Source: Actinomycetes bacterium (lineage in GTDB: Bacteria; Actinomycetota; Actinomycetes; Mycobacteriales; Micromonosporaceae). Taken from it: a DNA stretch of 12,556 nt. Position 1 is the stretch's first letter; the number at the start of each line of letters is the position of its first letter. Shown piece after piece: positions 1-6,538 of this stretch. The DNA lies in NCBI GenBank assembly GCA_021793335.1, contig JAJYSW010000085.1, positions 1 to 12,556 on the forward strand, given 5' to 3'. The notes beneath the pieces are model-generated. The model ran no database searches, was not told the DNA's origin, and saw only the letters and a list, made by a program, of their open reading frames with translations. Both the position numbers and the translations under genes were made by a program.

Positions 1-1217
1 GTCGTCTCGGCCTCCTCGGGGTCTTCGGCCTCGGCGGTGCCGGACTGCTGCACCTCGCCGGGGTTCGGGGCCTCTGCGCCGCCCGAGCCGACAGCGCCCT
101 CGGAGGGTGAGGCGGCCTCGGAGGAGACCAGGGCCGAGGGTGCGTCATCGCCCATGGTCCTCGGGCTCTCGCCCGTTCCCAGTTCGGAACCGAAGAGCGC
201 GATGGCGCCCGCCAGGAGCACCAGCAGGGACGCCAGGACGCCCGCGCGTCGGGCGGCGCGGTGGAGGCGGGAGCGCTCGGCGGAGATGGGAATCGCGGCG
301 AGGGCCGCGAAGGAGGCGCCCTCGGCCGGGATCTGTTCGGGCCGGTCGGGAAGGACCGGTTCGAGTCCGGTCCGTTCGGCCAGCCGCGCCACCACCAGGG
401 GGGTCCGGCTCGCGCCGCCGGTCAGGAGGAGTCCGGCCACTTCGCTCGAATCGACTCCCGACGCCGCCAGCGCCGCGGTGGCGGCGTCGCAGCCCTGTTC
501 GACGAGTTCACCGATGCACGATTCCAGTTCATGTTGTGTGATCCGGAGTTCGGGGCCCGTTTCGCTCAGGACGATGCCGGTCGAGGCGTGCTCGGAGAGC
601 CGTTCGCGGGCGTGCCGGATCGCATTGAGCAGCGCGGAGCGCAGCGCTTCTTCGGAGGGGTCTGCGACTCGGTCCCAGAAGCCCGGGTCCGTGTCGCGGT
701 GCCGGCCCGAGAGGTAGGCGAGGATCAGATCGTCGAACTCGTCGCCGCCGATGCCGTTGAGGGACTGCGAGGCCATGACGGTATGGCCGTCCTCGTCGCG
801 TCGGACGACGCCGACCTCGCAGGAGCGGGCGCCGAGCCCATAGACGACGAGCGCGGTGCCGGGTTCGAGCGAGTGTCCGCGGGCCTCGACGTACCTCGTG
901 GCCGCCACCGCCGCGGGGATGAACGAGGGTCGATCGAGACCGGCGGCTTCGGCGGCTTCGGCGACCTCGTCGAAACGATCGCGTTCCCAGGAGGCGGGGA
1001 CGGTGACGGCGAGCGGCGGGCGGTCTGCGGCGGTCTCGCCGAGGAGCGCGTGGACGTGTTCGAAGACGGCGCTGAGCGTGCTCGTGTCGGCCTCGGCCCG
1101 GATGCCGTCGAGTGCTCGGGTGTCCGAGCGTTCGCCGCGGCCGCGGATCGACACCATGACGTGCGCGGTGCCCGGATCGACGCCGACTGCGACTGCTCGG
1201 GGGGAGCGATGCTGCAT
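1..1217 (-). CDS. Hsp70-like actin-fold protein with C-terminal membrane segment (partial, runs off window start)
   Basis: The reading frame opens with ATG at 1217 and stays open to base 1, about 405 residues without a stop. An in-frame TAG at 1229-1227 fixes the start. The fold is Hsp70/actin-like ATPase. Phosphate-1 motif GVDPGTAH lies at residues 12-19 with Asp14, the GGDEFD segment at about 157-162 (compare GGDDFD of DnaK), and the adenosine motif LLLTGGASRTP at about 280-290. The phosphate-2 motif is degenerate: YGLGARSCEVG at 126-136 has Gly where DnaK has the Mg-contacting Asp. A hydrophobic stretch at about 324-341 is followed by a Ser/Glu/Ala/Pro-rich acidic tail. No substrate-binding domain is seen before the edge. 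It is therefore probably a membrane-anchored Hsp70-like protein with an extracytoplasmic tail, of the kind common in actinomycetes, and not a general chaperone. No strong Shine-Dalgarno is seen. Its function is unknown. Confidence 0.85.
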   Translation of the reverse strand, partial: MQHRSPRAVAVGVDPGTAHVMVSIRGRGERSDTRALDGIRAEADTSTLSAVFEHVHALLGETAADRPPLAVTVPASWERDRFDEVAEAAEAAGLDRPSFIPAAVAATRYVEARGHSLEPGTALVVYGLGARSCEVGVVRRDEDGHTVMASQSLNGIGGDEFDDLILAYLSGRHRDTDPGFWDRVADPSEEALRSALLNAIRHARERLSEHASTGIVLSETGPELRITQHELESCIGELVEQGCDAATAALAASGVDSSEVAGLLLTGGASRTPLVVARLAERTGLEPVLPDRPEQIPAEGASFAALAAIPISAERSRLHRAARRAGVLASLLVLLAGAIALFGSELGTGESPRTMGDDAPSALVSSEAASPSEGAVGSGGAEAPNPGEVQQSGTAEAEDPEEAET

Positions 1218-1626
1218 GGACCGAGTCTAGAAAGTGCTATCGAACACCTTCCACCTGCCTTGCGGGTTTTCATGGGATCTTATGGGGACATAAGCGAAGT
1301 GGCCGGTTCATTCTGCATTCAGGCCATAGGTGCCGCATCTTAAGCCGTTGTCCTGCACGATGTTAGGCCATCGAGTGTGATCTTTCGGATTCACGGCGTT
1401 TAGAAACCCGCTTCGTTCCATGCCGGAGACCGACGGCGAACCGGAACGGGGCAGGGGCCGTGTTTCCGTGCTGAGCAGCCGAGCTTGTTCCCGGGGTTTC
1501 GGGAGAAAGTCTCGTCCTTGAGGGTGGGGATGGGTCCGGGTCGATTGCCCGCTCGACGTCCGGCGCTTGCGGGACTGGGCGAATGGTGGATGTATCGGTG
1601 TCCTCGTGCCCCCGTTTCAACGTTGA
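1218..1626. other. Gene-poor stretch between the Hsp70-like gene and the tnpB remnant
   Basis: No convincing gene is seen on either strand. The first 120 bases are less GC-rich than the rest and should hold the promoter of the minus-strand Hsp70-like gene. A TAGACT hexamer at 1228-1223 on the minus strand sits 5 bases before that ATG and could be a -10 for a near-leaderless transcript, but no good -35 accompanies it. From about 1440 the sequence looks like degraded mobile-element DNA, including the hairpin listed separately. A proline-rich 85-codon frame on the minus strand (1363-1620) has no family resemblance and I do not call it. Confidence 0.5.
1510..1530 (+). mobile_element. Hairpin resembling the right end of an IS605-family element (decayed)
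   Basis: The stretch CGTCCTTGAGGGTGGGG (1513-1529) closely resembles the conserved right-end / omega-RNA 3' hairpin of IS605-type tnpB elements in actinomycetes, typically CCCCGTCCTTCAGGGCGGGG. Bases 1510-1517 can pair with 1522-1529 as 8 base pairs around a TTGA loop, although four of the pairs are wobbles. It is in the same orientation as the tnpB remnant but lies upstream of it, where a right end is not expected. It may belong to a second, older copy or to a rearrangement. The resemblance is from memory of the family, not from a search. Confidence 0.35.
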
Positions 1627-1920
1627 ATGATGAGGACGCTTCGGTATTCTTATCGGGTCTATCCGATCGCTCCGCAGCGGCGGATACCGGCTCGGATGTT
1701 CGGGTGCGTGCGCACGGTATGCGACGACACGTCGGTGATCTTTCAGGATGCCTGGTGTCAGAGGCGGGTTCGGCTCTCGATGGGGGCGGCGGCGAAGCAG
1801 GTCACCACCGAGGTGAAACGGACGCCGGAGCGGACGTGGTCGAGCGCGGTATCGCTCGAAGCGAGCGCCCTGGCGATGTCTTCAGCGGTGCGGTCGATCC
1901 TAGGCAGGAGGGAAATATGC
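1627..1920 (+). pseudogene. tnpB: N-terminal remnant of an IS605-family TnpB (RNA-guided nuclease) gene
   Basis: From ATG 1627 the frame encodes the recognisable N-terminal domain of TnpB. RYSYRVYP and ARMFGCVRTVCDD (residues 6-35) match the usual RYRxYPTxxQ...ARTFGCxRxVxND pattern. KQVTTEVKRTPERTW at 57-71 matches the KxVTxxKRTPERxW block that follows at the normal spacing. SAVRSILGRRE at about 86-96 corresponds to the AYRNFFxSLxGxRKG helix. Resemblance then stops, and the RuvC core and zinc finger (roughly 300 residues) are missing. The frame stays open past this point, but only because it runs antisense through the kinase gene. The Asn-Asp pair of the domain has become Asp-Asp and the helix is eroded, so this looks like an old, inactive fragment. 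No TnpA is present. It marks an insertion event at the 3' flank of the fucose operon. Confidence 0.72.
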
Positions 1921-2710
1921 TCGGCGGGCCGGGTACGGGCCGAGAGACCGCTGTGGTCGACTCAGCCGGTAAGTTCACCGTGTTCCTGCGGCACCGTTCT
2001 GCGTCGCGTCGATACATCGCGGCATGTTCGGTGAATTCCTGCCGCCCGGTCTCCGCGGCACGTTGATCGGTGAACGCGGCCAGGTCGTCCAGGCGTCGGG
2101 CCACCGCGATCCGCACTGCTGAGGGAGTGAAACCGGCCCCGTACGCCTCGGTGAGTTCACGAAGCCGGTCCTCGCGGAGGCCATGGCGCGCCGGTTCGAA
2201 TCCGGCTGCGTCCTCGGCGTACGGGACGAGCCGATAGGCGAGGTAGGCGAAATCCCGAAGCCGCGATCCGGGGGAGGCCATGTCGAAGTCGATCACGCCG
2301 ACGAGCCGGCTCTCACGCACGATGAGGTTGTACGGCGCGAAATCGTTGTGGCAGACGACCTCGACAGGAGCATGCGGTGCATTGCGCCATACCCGGTCGC
2401 CCGCGACGAGCGGCCCGCTCGCGTCGTGGAGCCGTCGCAGCAGCTCACCCGCCGCCCGCAGCATCGAAGGTCTCCATCGGATCTCGGGCGGCGCCTGTTC
2501 GAGCGTCATTCCCTCGATGAACGTCAGGACTTCCCTGCCCTCGCGGTCGATCCCGCGCGGACGCGGCGTCTCGGAAATCCCGGCCGATGCATAACACCCG
2601 AGCAGCTCGTGGACGGCTTCGGTCCACTCGCCGCTGACACGCCGCACGGTATCGCCGACCCTGACCACCGGGTCCATATTGCCTCCGGCCAGAACCGTTT
2701 CCCGCGTCAC
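1802..2710 (-). CDS. Aminoglycoside phosphotransferase (APH)-fold protein, with aberrant C-terminal extension
   Basis: This APH/choline-kinase-like protein has the Brenner motif HNDFAPYN at residues 121-128 (catalytic Asp123, Asn128) and the metal-binding IDFD at 140-143. The chosen start is GTG 2710, 19 bases after the dehydrogenase stop with GGAAG upstream, because the family's N-terminal block (ETVLAGGN...VVRVGDTVRR) begins there. ATG 2677, which has GGAGG just upstream, is the alternative and would lose it. The true domain ends near residue 246 (MYRRDAERCRRN). The last 50 or so residues, down to TGA 1802-1804, are low-complexity and read antisense to the tnpB remnant, so they are probably acquired by insertion. 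The product would phosphorylate a small hydroxyl compound, but the substrate is unknown. The homologous subfamily is usually annotated as aminoglycoside phosphotransferase without resistance activity. It lies last in the fucose operon and could be co-transcribed. Confidence 0.8.
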   Translation of the reverse strand: MTRETVLAGGNMDPVVRVGDTVRRVSGEWTEAVHELLGCYASAGISETPRPRGIDREGREVLTFIEGMTLEQAPPEIRWRPSMLRAAGELLRRLHDASGPLVAGDRVWRNAPHAPVEVVCHNDFAPYNLIVRESRLVGVIDFDMASPGSRLRDFAYLAYRLVPYAEDAAGFEPARHGLREDRLRELTEAYGAGFTPSAVRIAVARRLDDLAAFTDQRAAETGRQEFTEHAAMYRRDAERCRRNTVNLPAESTTAVSRPVPGPPSIFPSCLGSTAPLKTSPGRSLRAIPRSTTSAPASVSPRW

Positions 2711-2729
2711 TTCGATCGCTGCTTCCGAA

Positions 2730-3467
2730 TCAACGGACCAGACGGAGACCCGCCGTGCCGCCGTCCACGGCGAGGCTGGTGCCGGTGAGGGACCCATTGG
2801 CCGGGTCGGCCAGGTAGACCACGGCGCTTGCGACCTCCTCGGGAGCCACCAGGCGTCCCGTCGGTTGGCGCGCTTCGAGCCTGCGGCGCTCCTGCGCCGG
2901 GTCCTCGGCCCGGTCGAGGAGCCGCGCCACCCACGGGGTGTCGGCGGTGCCGGGTGCGACGCAGTTGACGCGCACCCCCTCGGCCACGTGATCGGCGGCC
3001 ATCGCGAGCGTGAGCGAATGGACCGCGCCCTTGGACGCGGCGTACAGCGCGCGCTCGACCAGCCCGGTGGAGGCGGCGATCGAGGACATGTTCACGATCG
3101 AGGCCGCGTCCGATTCGCGCAGGTGCGGCAGGCAGGCGCGCGCCAGACGCACCATGCCGAGCAGGTTCACGTCCAGGACGCGGATCCACTGCTTATCGGA
3201 GTTGTCCTCGACGGTGCCCACCGCGCCGATCCCGGCGTTGTTGACGAGCACGTCGATGCCGCCGAAGTGCTCGGCGGCGGCGGCCACGGCGGTGCGCACC
3301 TGGTGGTCGTCGGACACGTCGCATGCGGTCGACCAGTGGCCGGCGTTCGCATTGATGTCGAGCACCGCCACGTTCGCGCCGCGGGCGGCGAAGGCGTCGG
3401 CGCAGGCCGCGCCGATTCCGGAGGCTCCTCCGGAGACGACGACGGTGCGTCCCTCGAATCCACTCAT
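2730..3467 (-). CDS. SDR-family dehydrogenase, probable 2-keto-3-deoxy-L-fuconate 4-dehydrogenase
   Basis: This is a classical short-chain dehydrogenase of 245 residues. Numbered from ATG 3467, it has the nucleotide-binding loop GGASGIG (13-19), an acidic residue after beta-2 (LDINA, Asp37) favouring NAD, NNAG (76-79), and the catalytic set Asn101, Ser129, Tyr142 and Lys146 in the MSS...YAASK arrangement. PG and TPW follow at the usual place. ATG 3467 forms an ATGA overlap with the dehydratase stop and has GGAG 9 bases upstream. An ATG 15 bases earlier, inside the dehydratase gene, is less likely. In the L-fucose pathway this enzyme would oxidise 2-keto-3-deoxy-L-fuconate at C4 to the 2,4-diketo acid that the FAH hydrolase cleaves. 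The fold is certain. The substrate is inferred from the adjacent, well-identified dehydratase. The equivalent L-rhamnonate-pathway enzyme is the main alternative. Confidence 0.85.
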   Translation of the reverse strand: MSGFEGRTVVVSGGASGIGAACADAFAARGANVAVLDINANAGHWSTACDVSDDHQVRTAVAAAAEHFGGIDVLVNNAGIGAVGTVEDNSDKQWIRVLDVNLLGMVRLARACLPHLRESDAASIVNMSSIAASTGLVERALYAASKGAVHSLTLAMAADHVAEGVRVNCVAPGTADTPWVARLLDRAEDPAQERRRLEARQPTGRLVAPEEVASAVVYLADPANGSLTGTSLAVDGGTAGLRLVR

Positions 3468-4744
3468 CGATTCTCGCTCCATTCGGGACCGTTGGGGTAG
3501 GTGTACCTCCGGATGCTGTCGGGGCGCATCTCGGCGGAGAAGCCCGGCAGCACGGGGGCCTTATAGCGGCCGTTCTCGATGACGGTGGGCTCGACGAAGT
3601 GCTCGTGGAGGTGGTCGACGTACTCGATCACCCGGTCCTCCATCGAGGTGCTCACCGAGGTGTAGTCGAACATGGATAGATGCCCGACCAGTTCGCACAG
3701 GCCGACGCCGCCCGCGTGCGGGCACACCGGCACATCGAACTTCTTGGCCAGCAGCAGGATGGCGAGGTTCTCGTTGACGCCCGCGACGCGCGCCGCGTCC
3801 AGTTGCAGGAAGTCGACGGCCTCGGCCTGGAGGAGCTGCTTGAACATGACGCGGTTATGGCAGTGCTCGCCGGTGGCCACCTTGATCGGCGCGACGCGCC
3901 GCCGGATCGCCGCGTGGCCGAGGACGTCGTCGGGGCTCGTCGGCTCCTCGATCCACCACGGGTCGAACTCGGCCAGCGCCGCCGTCCACTCCACCGCGCG
4001 GTCGACGTCCCAGCGCTGGTTGGCGTCGACGGCGATCCGCACGTCCGGGCCCACCGCCGCGCGCGCGGCGGCGAAACGGCGGCGGTCGTCGTCGAGGTCG
4101 TCGCCCACTTTCAGTTTGATCTGACGGTAGCCTTCGGCGACGGCCCGCCGCGCGAGGCGCACGACCTTCTCGTCGGAATAGCCGAGCCAGCCCGGCGAGG
4201 TGGTGTAGGCCGGGTAGCCTTCGCGTTCGATCTCGGCGATGCGCTCGGCCTTGCCCGGCTCGGCGGCCCGCAGGAGATCGAGCGCCTCCTCGGGGCCGAG
4301 CGCATCGGTCATGTACCGCCAGTCGATGCAGTCCACGATCCGCTCGGGGCTCAGGCCCGACAGGTATTTCCACATCGGGAGCCCCGCGCGGCGGGCGGCG
4401 AGGTCCCAGGCGGCGTTGAGCAGCGCGGCGGCGGCCAGATGCATGACGCCCTTCTCCGGTCCGAGCCACCGGAACTGGGAATCGTGGGTCAATCGCCGGT
4501 AGAACTCGCCGAGGTCGCTCGCGTCGCGGCCGATCACGAGATCGGACAGCGCCTCGATCGCGGCGCAGCAGACCTCGTTGCCCCGCCCGATCGTGAAGGT
4601 GAACCCGTGTCCCTCGAAACCGTCCTCGGCGCGGAGGACGACGTAGGCGGCGGAGTAGTCGGGGTCGGGGTTCATCGCGTCCGAGCCGTCGAGGCTCGCC
4701 GAGGTGGGGAAGCGGACGTCCACGACGTCCACGGCCTTGATCAT
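3464..4744 (-). CDS. fucD: L-fuconate dehydratase (enolase superfamily)
   Basis: This 426-residue mandelate-racemase-group enolase-superfamily enzyme dehydrates L-fuconate to 2-keto-3-deoxy-L-fuconate. All active-site elements are present: the KxK motif Lys210/Lys212 (QIKLKVG), metal ligands Asp240 (VDANQ), Glu266 (WIEEP) and Glu293 (TGEH), and the Asp316-His343 dyad (LQLDAAR, CPHAGG). As I recall the characterised Xanthomonas campestris enzyme, its residues are 218, 220, 248, 274, 301, 324 and 351. Every one lies exactly 8 higher, which means an ungapped barrel and strong support for the specific function and not just the superfamily. The N-terminal FPTSASLDGSDAMNPDPDYS segment is also typical of this family, which includes human ENOSF1. 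The ATG at 4744 has GGAG 9 bases upstream. The gene is separated from the upstream hydrolase by a 112-base gap and overlaps the downstream dehydrogenase by 4 bases. Confidence 0.95.
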   Translation of the reverse strand: MIKAVDVVDVRFPTSASLDGSDAMNPDPDYSAAYVVLRAEDGFEGHGFTFTIGRGNEVCCAAIEALSDLVIGRDASDLGEFYRRLTHDSQFRWLGPEKGVMHLAAAALLNAAWDLAARRAGLPMWKYLSGLSPERIVDCIDWRYMTDALGPEEALDLLRAAEPGKAERIAEIEREGYPAYTTSPGWLGYSDEKVVRLARRAVAEGYRQIKLKVGDDLDDDRRRFAAARAAVGPDVRIAVDANQRWDVDRAVEWTAALAEFDPWWIEEPTSPDDVLGHAAIRRRVAPIKVATGEHCHNRVMFKQLLQAEAVDFLQLDAARVAGVNENLAILLLAKKFDVPVCPHAGGVGLCELVGHLSMFDYTSVSTSMEDRVIEYVDHLHEHFVEPTVIENGRYKAPVLPGFSAEMRPDSIRRYTYPNGPEWSENR

Positions 4745-4856
4745 CAGCGTTCACTCCGGTTCGGGGCCGGCGGCGCGAAGTGACGCCGGGGCGGCGCCGG
4801 GGCTGCGGCGCGCTCACGGTGCCGGTCGGGTCCGGGCGCCGGGCGGGTGCGGGCGA
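4745..4856 (-). other. 112-base intercistronic gap within the fucose operon
   Basis: This is the only sizeable gap in an operon whose other junctions are 4-base overlaps or 19 bases. It is very GC-rich and contains a 9-base direct repeat, cgccggggc on the plus strand at 4784-4792 and 4795-4803, so local RNA folding is likely. The last bases carry the ribosome binding site of the dehydratase gene. I see no reading frame, no clear terminator and no recognisable promoter. It may hold an RNA-processing or internal regulatory element, or simply be spacer. Confidence 0.4.
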
Positions 4857-5690
4857 TCACTTGGCCTGCACCACGGGGTTCTTCGTCTGACCGAGCCCGT
4901 CGATGCCGACCTCGACGACGTCGCCCTCCTTGAGGTAGGGGAACCGGCCCGAGAGCGCGACGCCCTCGGGGGTGCCGGTCAAGAGCAGGTCGCCGGGGTC
5001 GAAGGCCATGAACTGCGACATGTGGAAGATCAGGTGCGCCACCGAGAAGATCATGTCGGCGCTGCCTGAGTCCTGTCGGATCTCGCCGTTGACCTTGGAC
5101 CACAGGCGCAGGGCCTGCACGTCGGCGATCTCGTCGGGCGTCACCAGGTACGGGCCGAGCGGGCTGAACGTGGGGCACGCCTTGCCCTTGGAGAATTGGC
5201 CGCCGGAGCGCTCGATCTGGAATTCGCGCTCGCTCACGTCGTTGGCGACGACGAATCCCGCGACGCACTCCAGCGCCTCGGCTTCGGACTCCAGGTAGGA
5301 GGCTCGTTTGCCGAAGACGACGCCGAGTTCGACCTCCCAGTCGGTCCTGGTCGAGCCGCGCGGGATCTCGATGTCGTCGTTCGGGCCGACGATGGTGTTG
5401 GGGTGTTTGTAGAACACCACCGGTTCGGCCGGGGGCTCGGCGCCGGACTCGGCGCAGTGCGCGGCGTAGTTCATGCCGATGCACACCACCGCGCCGGGTT
5501 TCGCGATGGGCGCGGCCACCCGTTCGCCGGTGATGTCGACCTCCGGGAAGCCGGCCACGGTGGACACGCCGCCGCGGGCGAGGAAATCGCCGTCGATGTC
5601 GCCGAACGGCCCGGACAGGTCGTAGTACTTGCCCTCGTGGGCCACGACGGGCATTTCGAGGCCGGGTCGGCCGATGCGCAGGTACTTCAC
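4857..5690 (-). CDS. FAH-family hydrolase, probable 2,4-diketo-3-deoxy-L-fuconate hydrolase
   Basis: This 277-residue protein belongs to the fumarylacetoacetate hydrolase family. Numbered from GTG 5690, it shows IGMNYAAHCAE (about 71-81), a substrate-loop VVFYKHPNTIVGP (91-103), metal ligands Glu119 and Glu121 in DWEVELGVVFG, Asp151 in VANDVSER, Lys170 in KGKACPTFSPLGP, and the closing TGTPEGV at 238-244. The GTG start is chosen because the protein starts with the usual KYLRIG strand and forms a GTGA overlap with the lactonase stop. A longer frame upstream would lie inside the lactonase gene. In the fucose route it hydrolyses the 2,4-diketo acid to pyruvate and L-lactate. FAH-family members also act on other acylpyruvates, but the neighbours favour this role. 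Lactate production fits the lactate-oxidation genes on the other strand. Confidence 0.88.
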   Translation of the reverse strand: MKYLRIGRPGLEMPVVAHEGKYYDLSGPFGDIDGDFLARGGVSTVAGFPEVDITGERVAAPIAKPGAVVCIGMNYAAHCAESGAEPPAEPVVFYKHPNTIVGPNDDIEIPRGSTRTDWEVELGVVFGKRASYLESEAEALECVAGFVVANDVSEREFQIERSGGQFSKGKACPTFSPLGPYLVTPDEIADVQALRLWSKVNGEIRQDSGSADMIFSVAHLIFHMSQFMAFDPGDLLLTGTPEGVALSGRFPYLKEGDVVEVGIDGLGQTKNPVVQAK

Positions 5691-6538
5691 AGCACTCCCA
5701 GTTGGTAGGTCTTCGCCGCCGTGCCGGAGAAGACGTCGGCGTCCTCGCTGCCGAGGATCTCGGTGACCGCGTCCTTGACGCGGCTGTAGGTCGCGGCCAG
5801 TTCGCACACGGGCCAGTCGGACCCGAACATGAGCCGGTCGGGCCCGAACAGTTCCAGGGCGGTCTGGACGAAGGGGCGCAGCTCATCGGGGGTCCACTGG
5901 TCCCAGTCGGCTTCGGTGACCAGCCCGGAGAGCTTCGCGGTCACGTTGGGCTCCTTGGCGAGCGGTATGAGGGCTTCGCGCCAGCTCCACAGGGCCTCGG
6001 CGCCGTCCTTGACCGCGGGTTTGCCGAGGTGGTCGAGGACGAAGGTCAGCTCCGGCACTGCTCGGGCGGCCGTCGCCGCGGCGGGGATCTGGTCGACGCG
6101 GACGACCAGGTCGAAGGTCCGGACCGTCTTCGCCACGGTCCTCAATGCGGCGATGACCTCGGGGCGGGCCAGGAAATCGGATTCGGGCCGGCCCTGGATC
6201 TGGTCCCGCAGCCCCACCAGGTAGCGGGCCCTCGGGTGGGCCTGGTAGCGGGCCAGGACGGCGAGCAGATCGGGGGCGAGCAGGTCGATGTGGCCGACGA
6301 CGCCGGCGATCTCGTTCACGGCGCCGGCCAGGTGCAGGAACTCGACGGTCTCCGAGGGGTGCCCCCATGCGGATTCGACCAGGACCGTGCGGTCGACGCC
6401 GGCGGCGGCGAGGTTGGCCCGCAGGTCGGCGATGCCGTAGTCGCGTTTGATCGGGGCGAACTCGGGTCGGCTCGCGAGCCAGGGATAGTCGGCGGTCCAC
6501 AGGTGGTGGTGCGCGTCGATGACGAGGCGGGTCGTCAT
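5687..6538 (-). CDS. Amidohydrolase-family lactonase, probable L-fuconolactonase
   Basis: This is a 283-residue TIM-barrel amidohydrolase of the COG3618 type. The metal-site HxH is His10/His12 in IDAHHHLW, with WLASRPEFAPIKRDY following as in characterised L-fucono-lactonases. Further elements are VLDHLGKP (His170), the strand TAKLSGLV (about 200-207), and the catalytic Asp241 in MFGSDWPVC. It should open L-fuconolactone, formed by the upstream reductase, to L-fuconate. ATG 6538 overlaps the reductase stop as ATGA, and its own stop overlaps the hydrolase GTG. The coupling suggests co-translation of the first steps. The family also hydrolyses other sugar lactones (for example L-rhamnono- or D-arabinono-lactone). 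The specificity is inferred from the dehydratase further down the operon. Confidence 0.88.
   Translation of the reverse strand: MTTRLVIDAHHHLWTADYPWLASRPEFAPIKRDYGIADLRANLAAAGVDRTVLVESAWGHPSETVEFLHLAGAVNEIAGVVGHIDLLAPDLLAVLARYQAHPRARYLVGLRDQIQGRPESDFLARPEVIAALRTVAKTVRTFDLVVRVDQIPAAATAARAVPELTFVLDHLGKPAVKDGAEALWSWREALIPLAKEPNVTAKLSGLVTEADWDQWTPDELRPFVQTALELFGPDRLMFGSDWPVCELAATYSRVKDAVTEILGSEDADVFSGTAAKTYQLGVL

Noticed and set aside
261..1343. Long plus-strand open frame of 360 codons
   Set aside because: It is antisense to the Hsp70-like gene. The minus strand gives the recognisable ATPase motifs, while this frame is Gly/Arg/Ala-rich with no family pattern.
1363..1620. Minus-strand 85-codon frame before the tnpB remnant
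   Set aside because: Proline/serine/arginine-rich composition, no domain, no convincing ribosome binding site, and it overlaps the IS605 right-end-like hairpin.
2675..2677. ATG with GGAGG as the kinase start
   Set aside because: It has a better Shine-Dalgarno than GTG 2710, but would remove the conserved ETVLAGGN block of the family. Kept as an alternative only.
3680..4783. Plus-strand frame of 367 codons
   Set aside because: Mirror of the fuconate dehydratase gene, whose full active site is on the minus strand.
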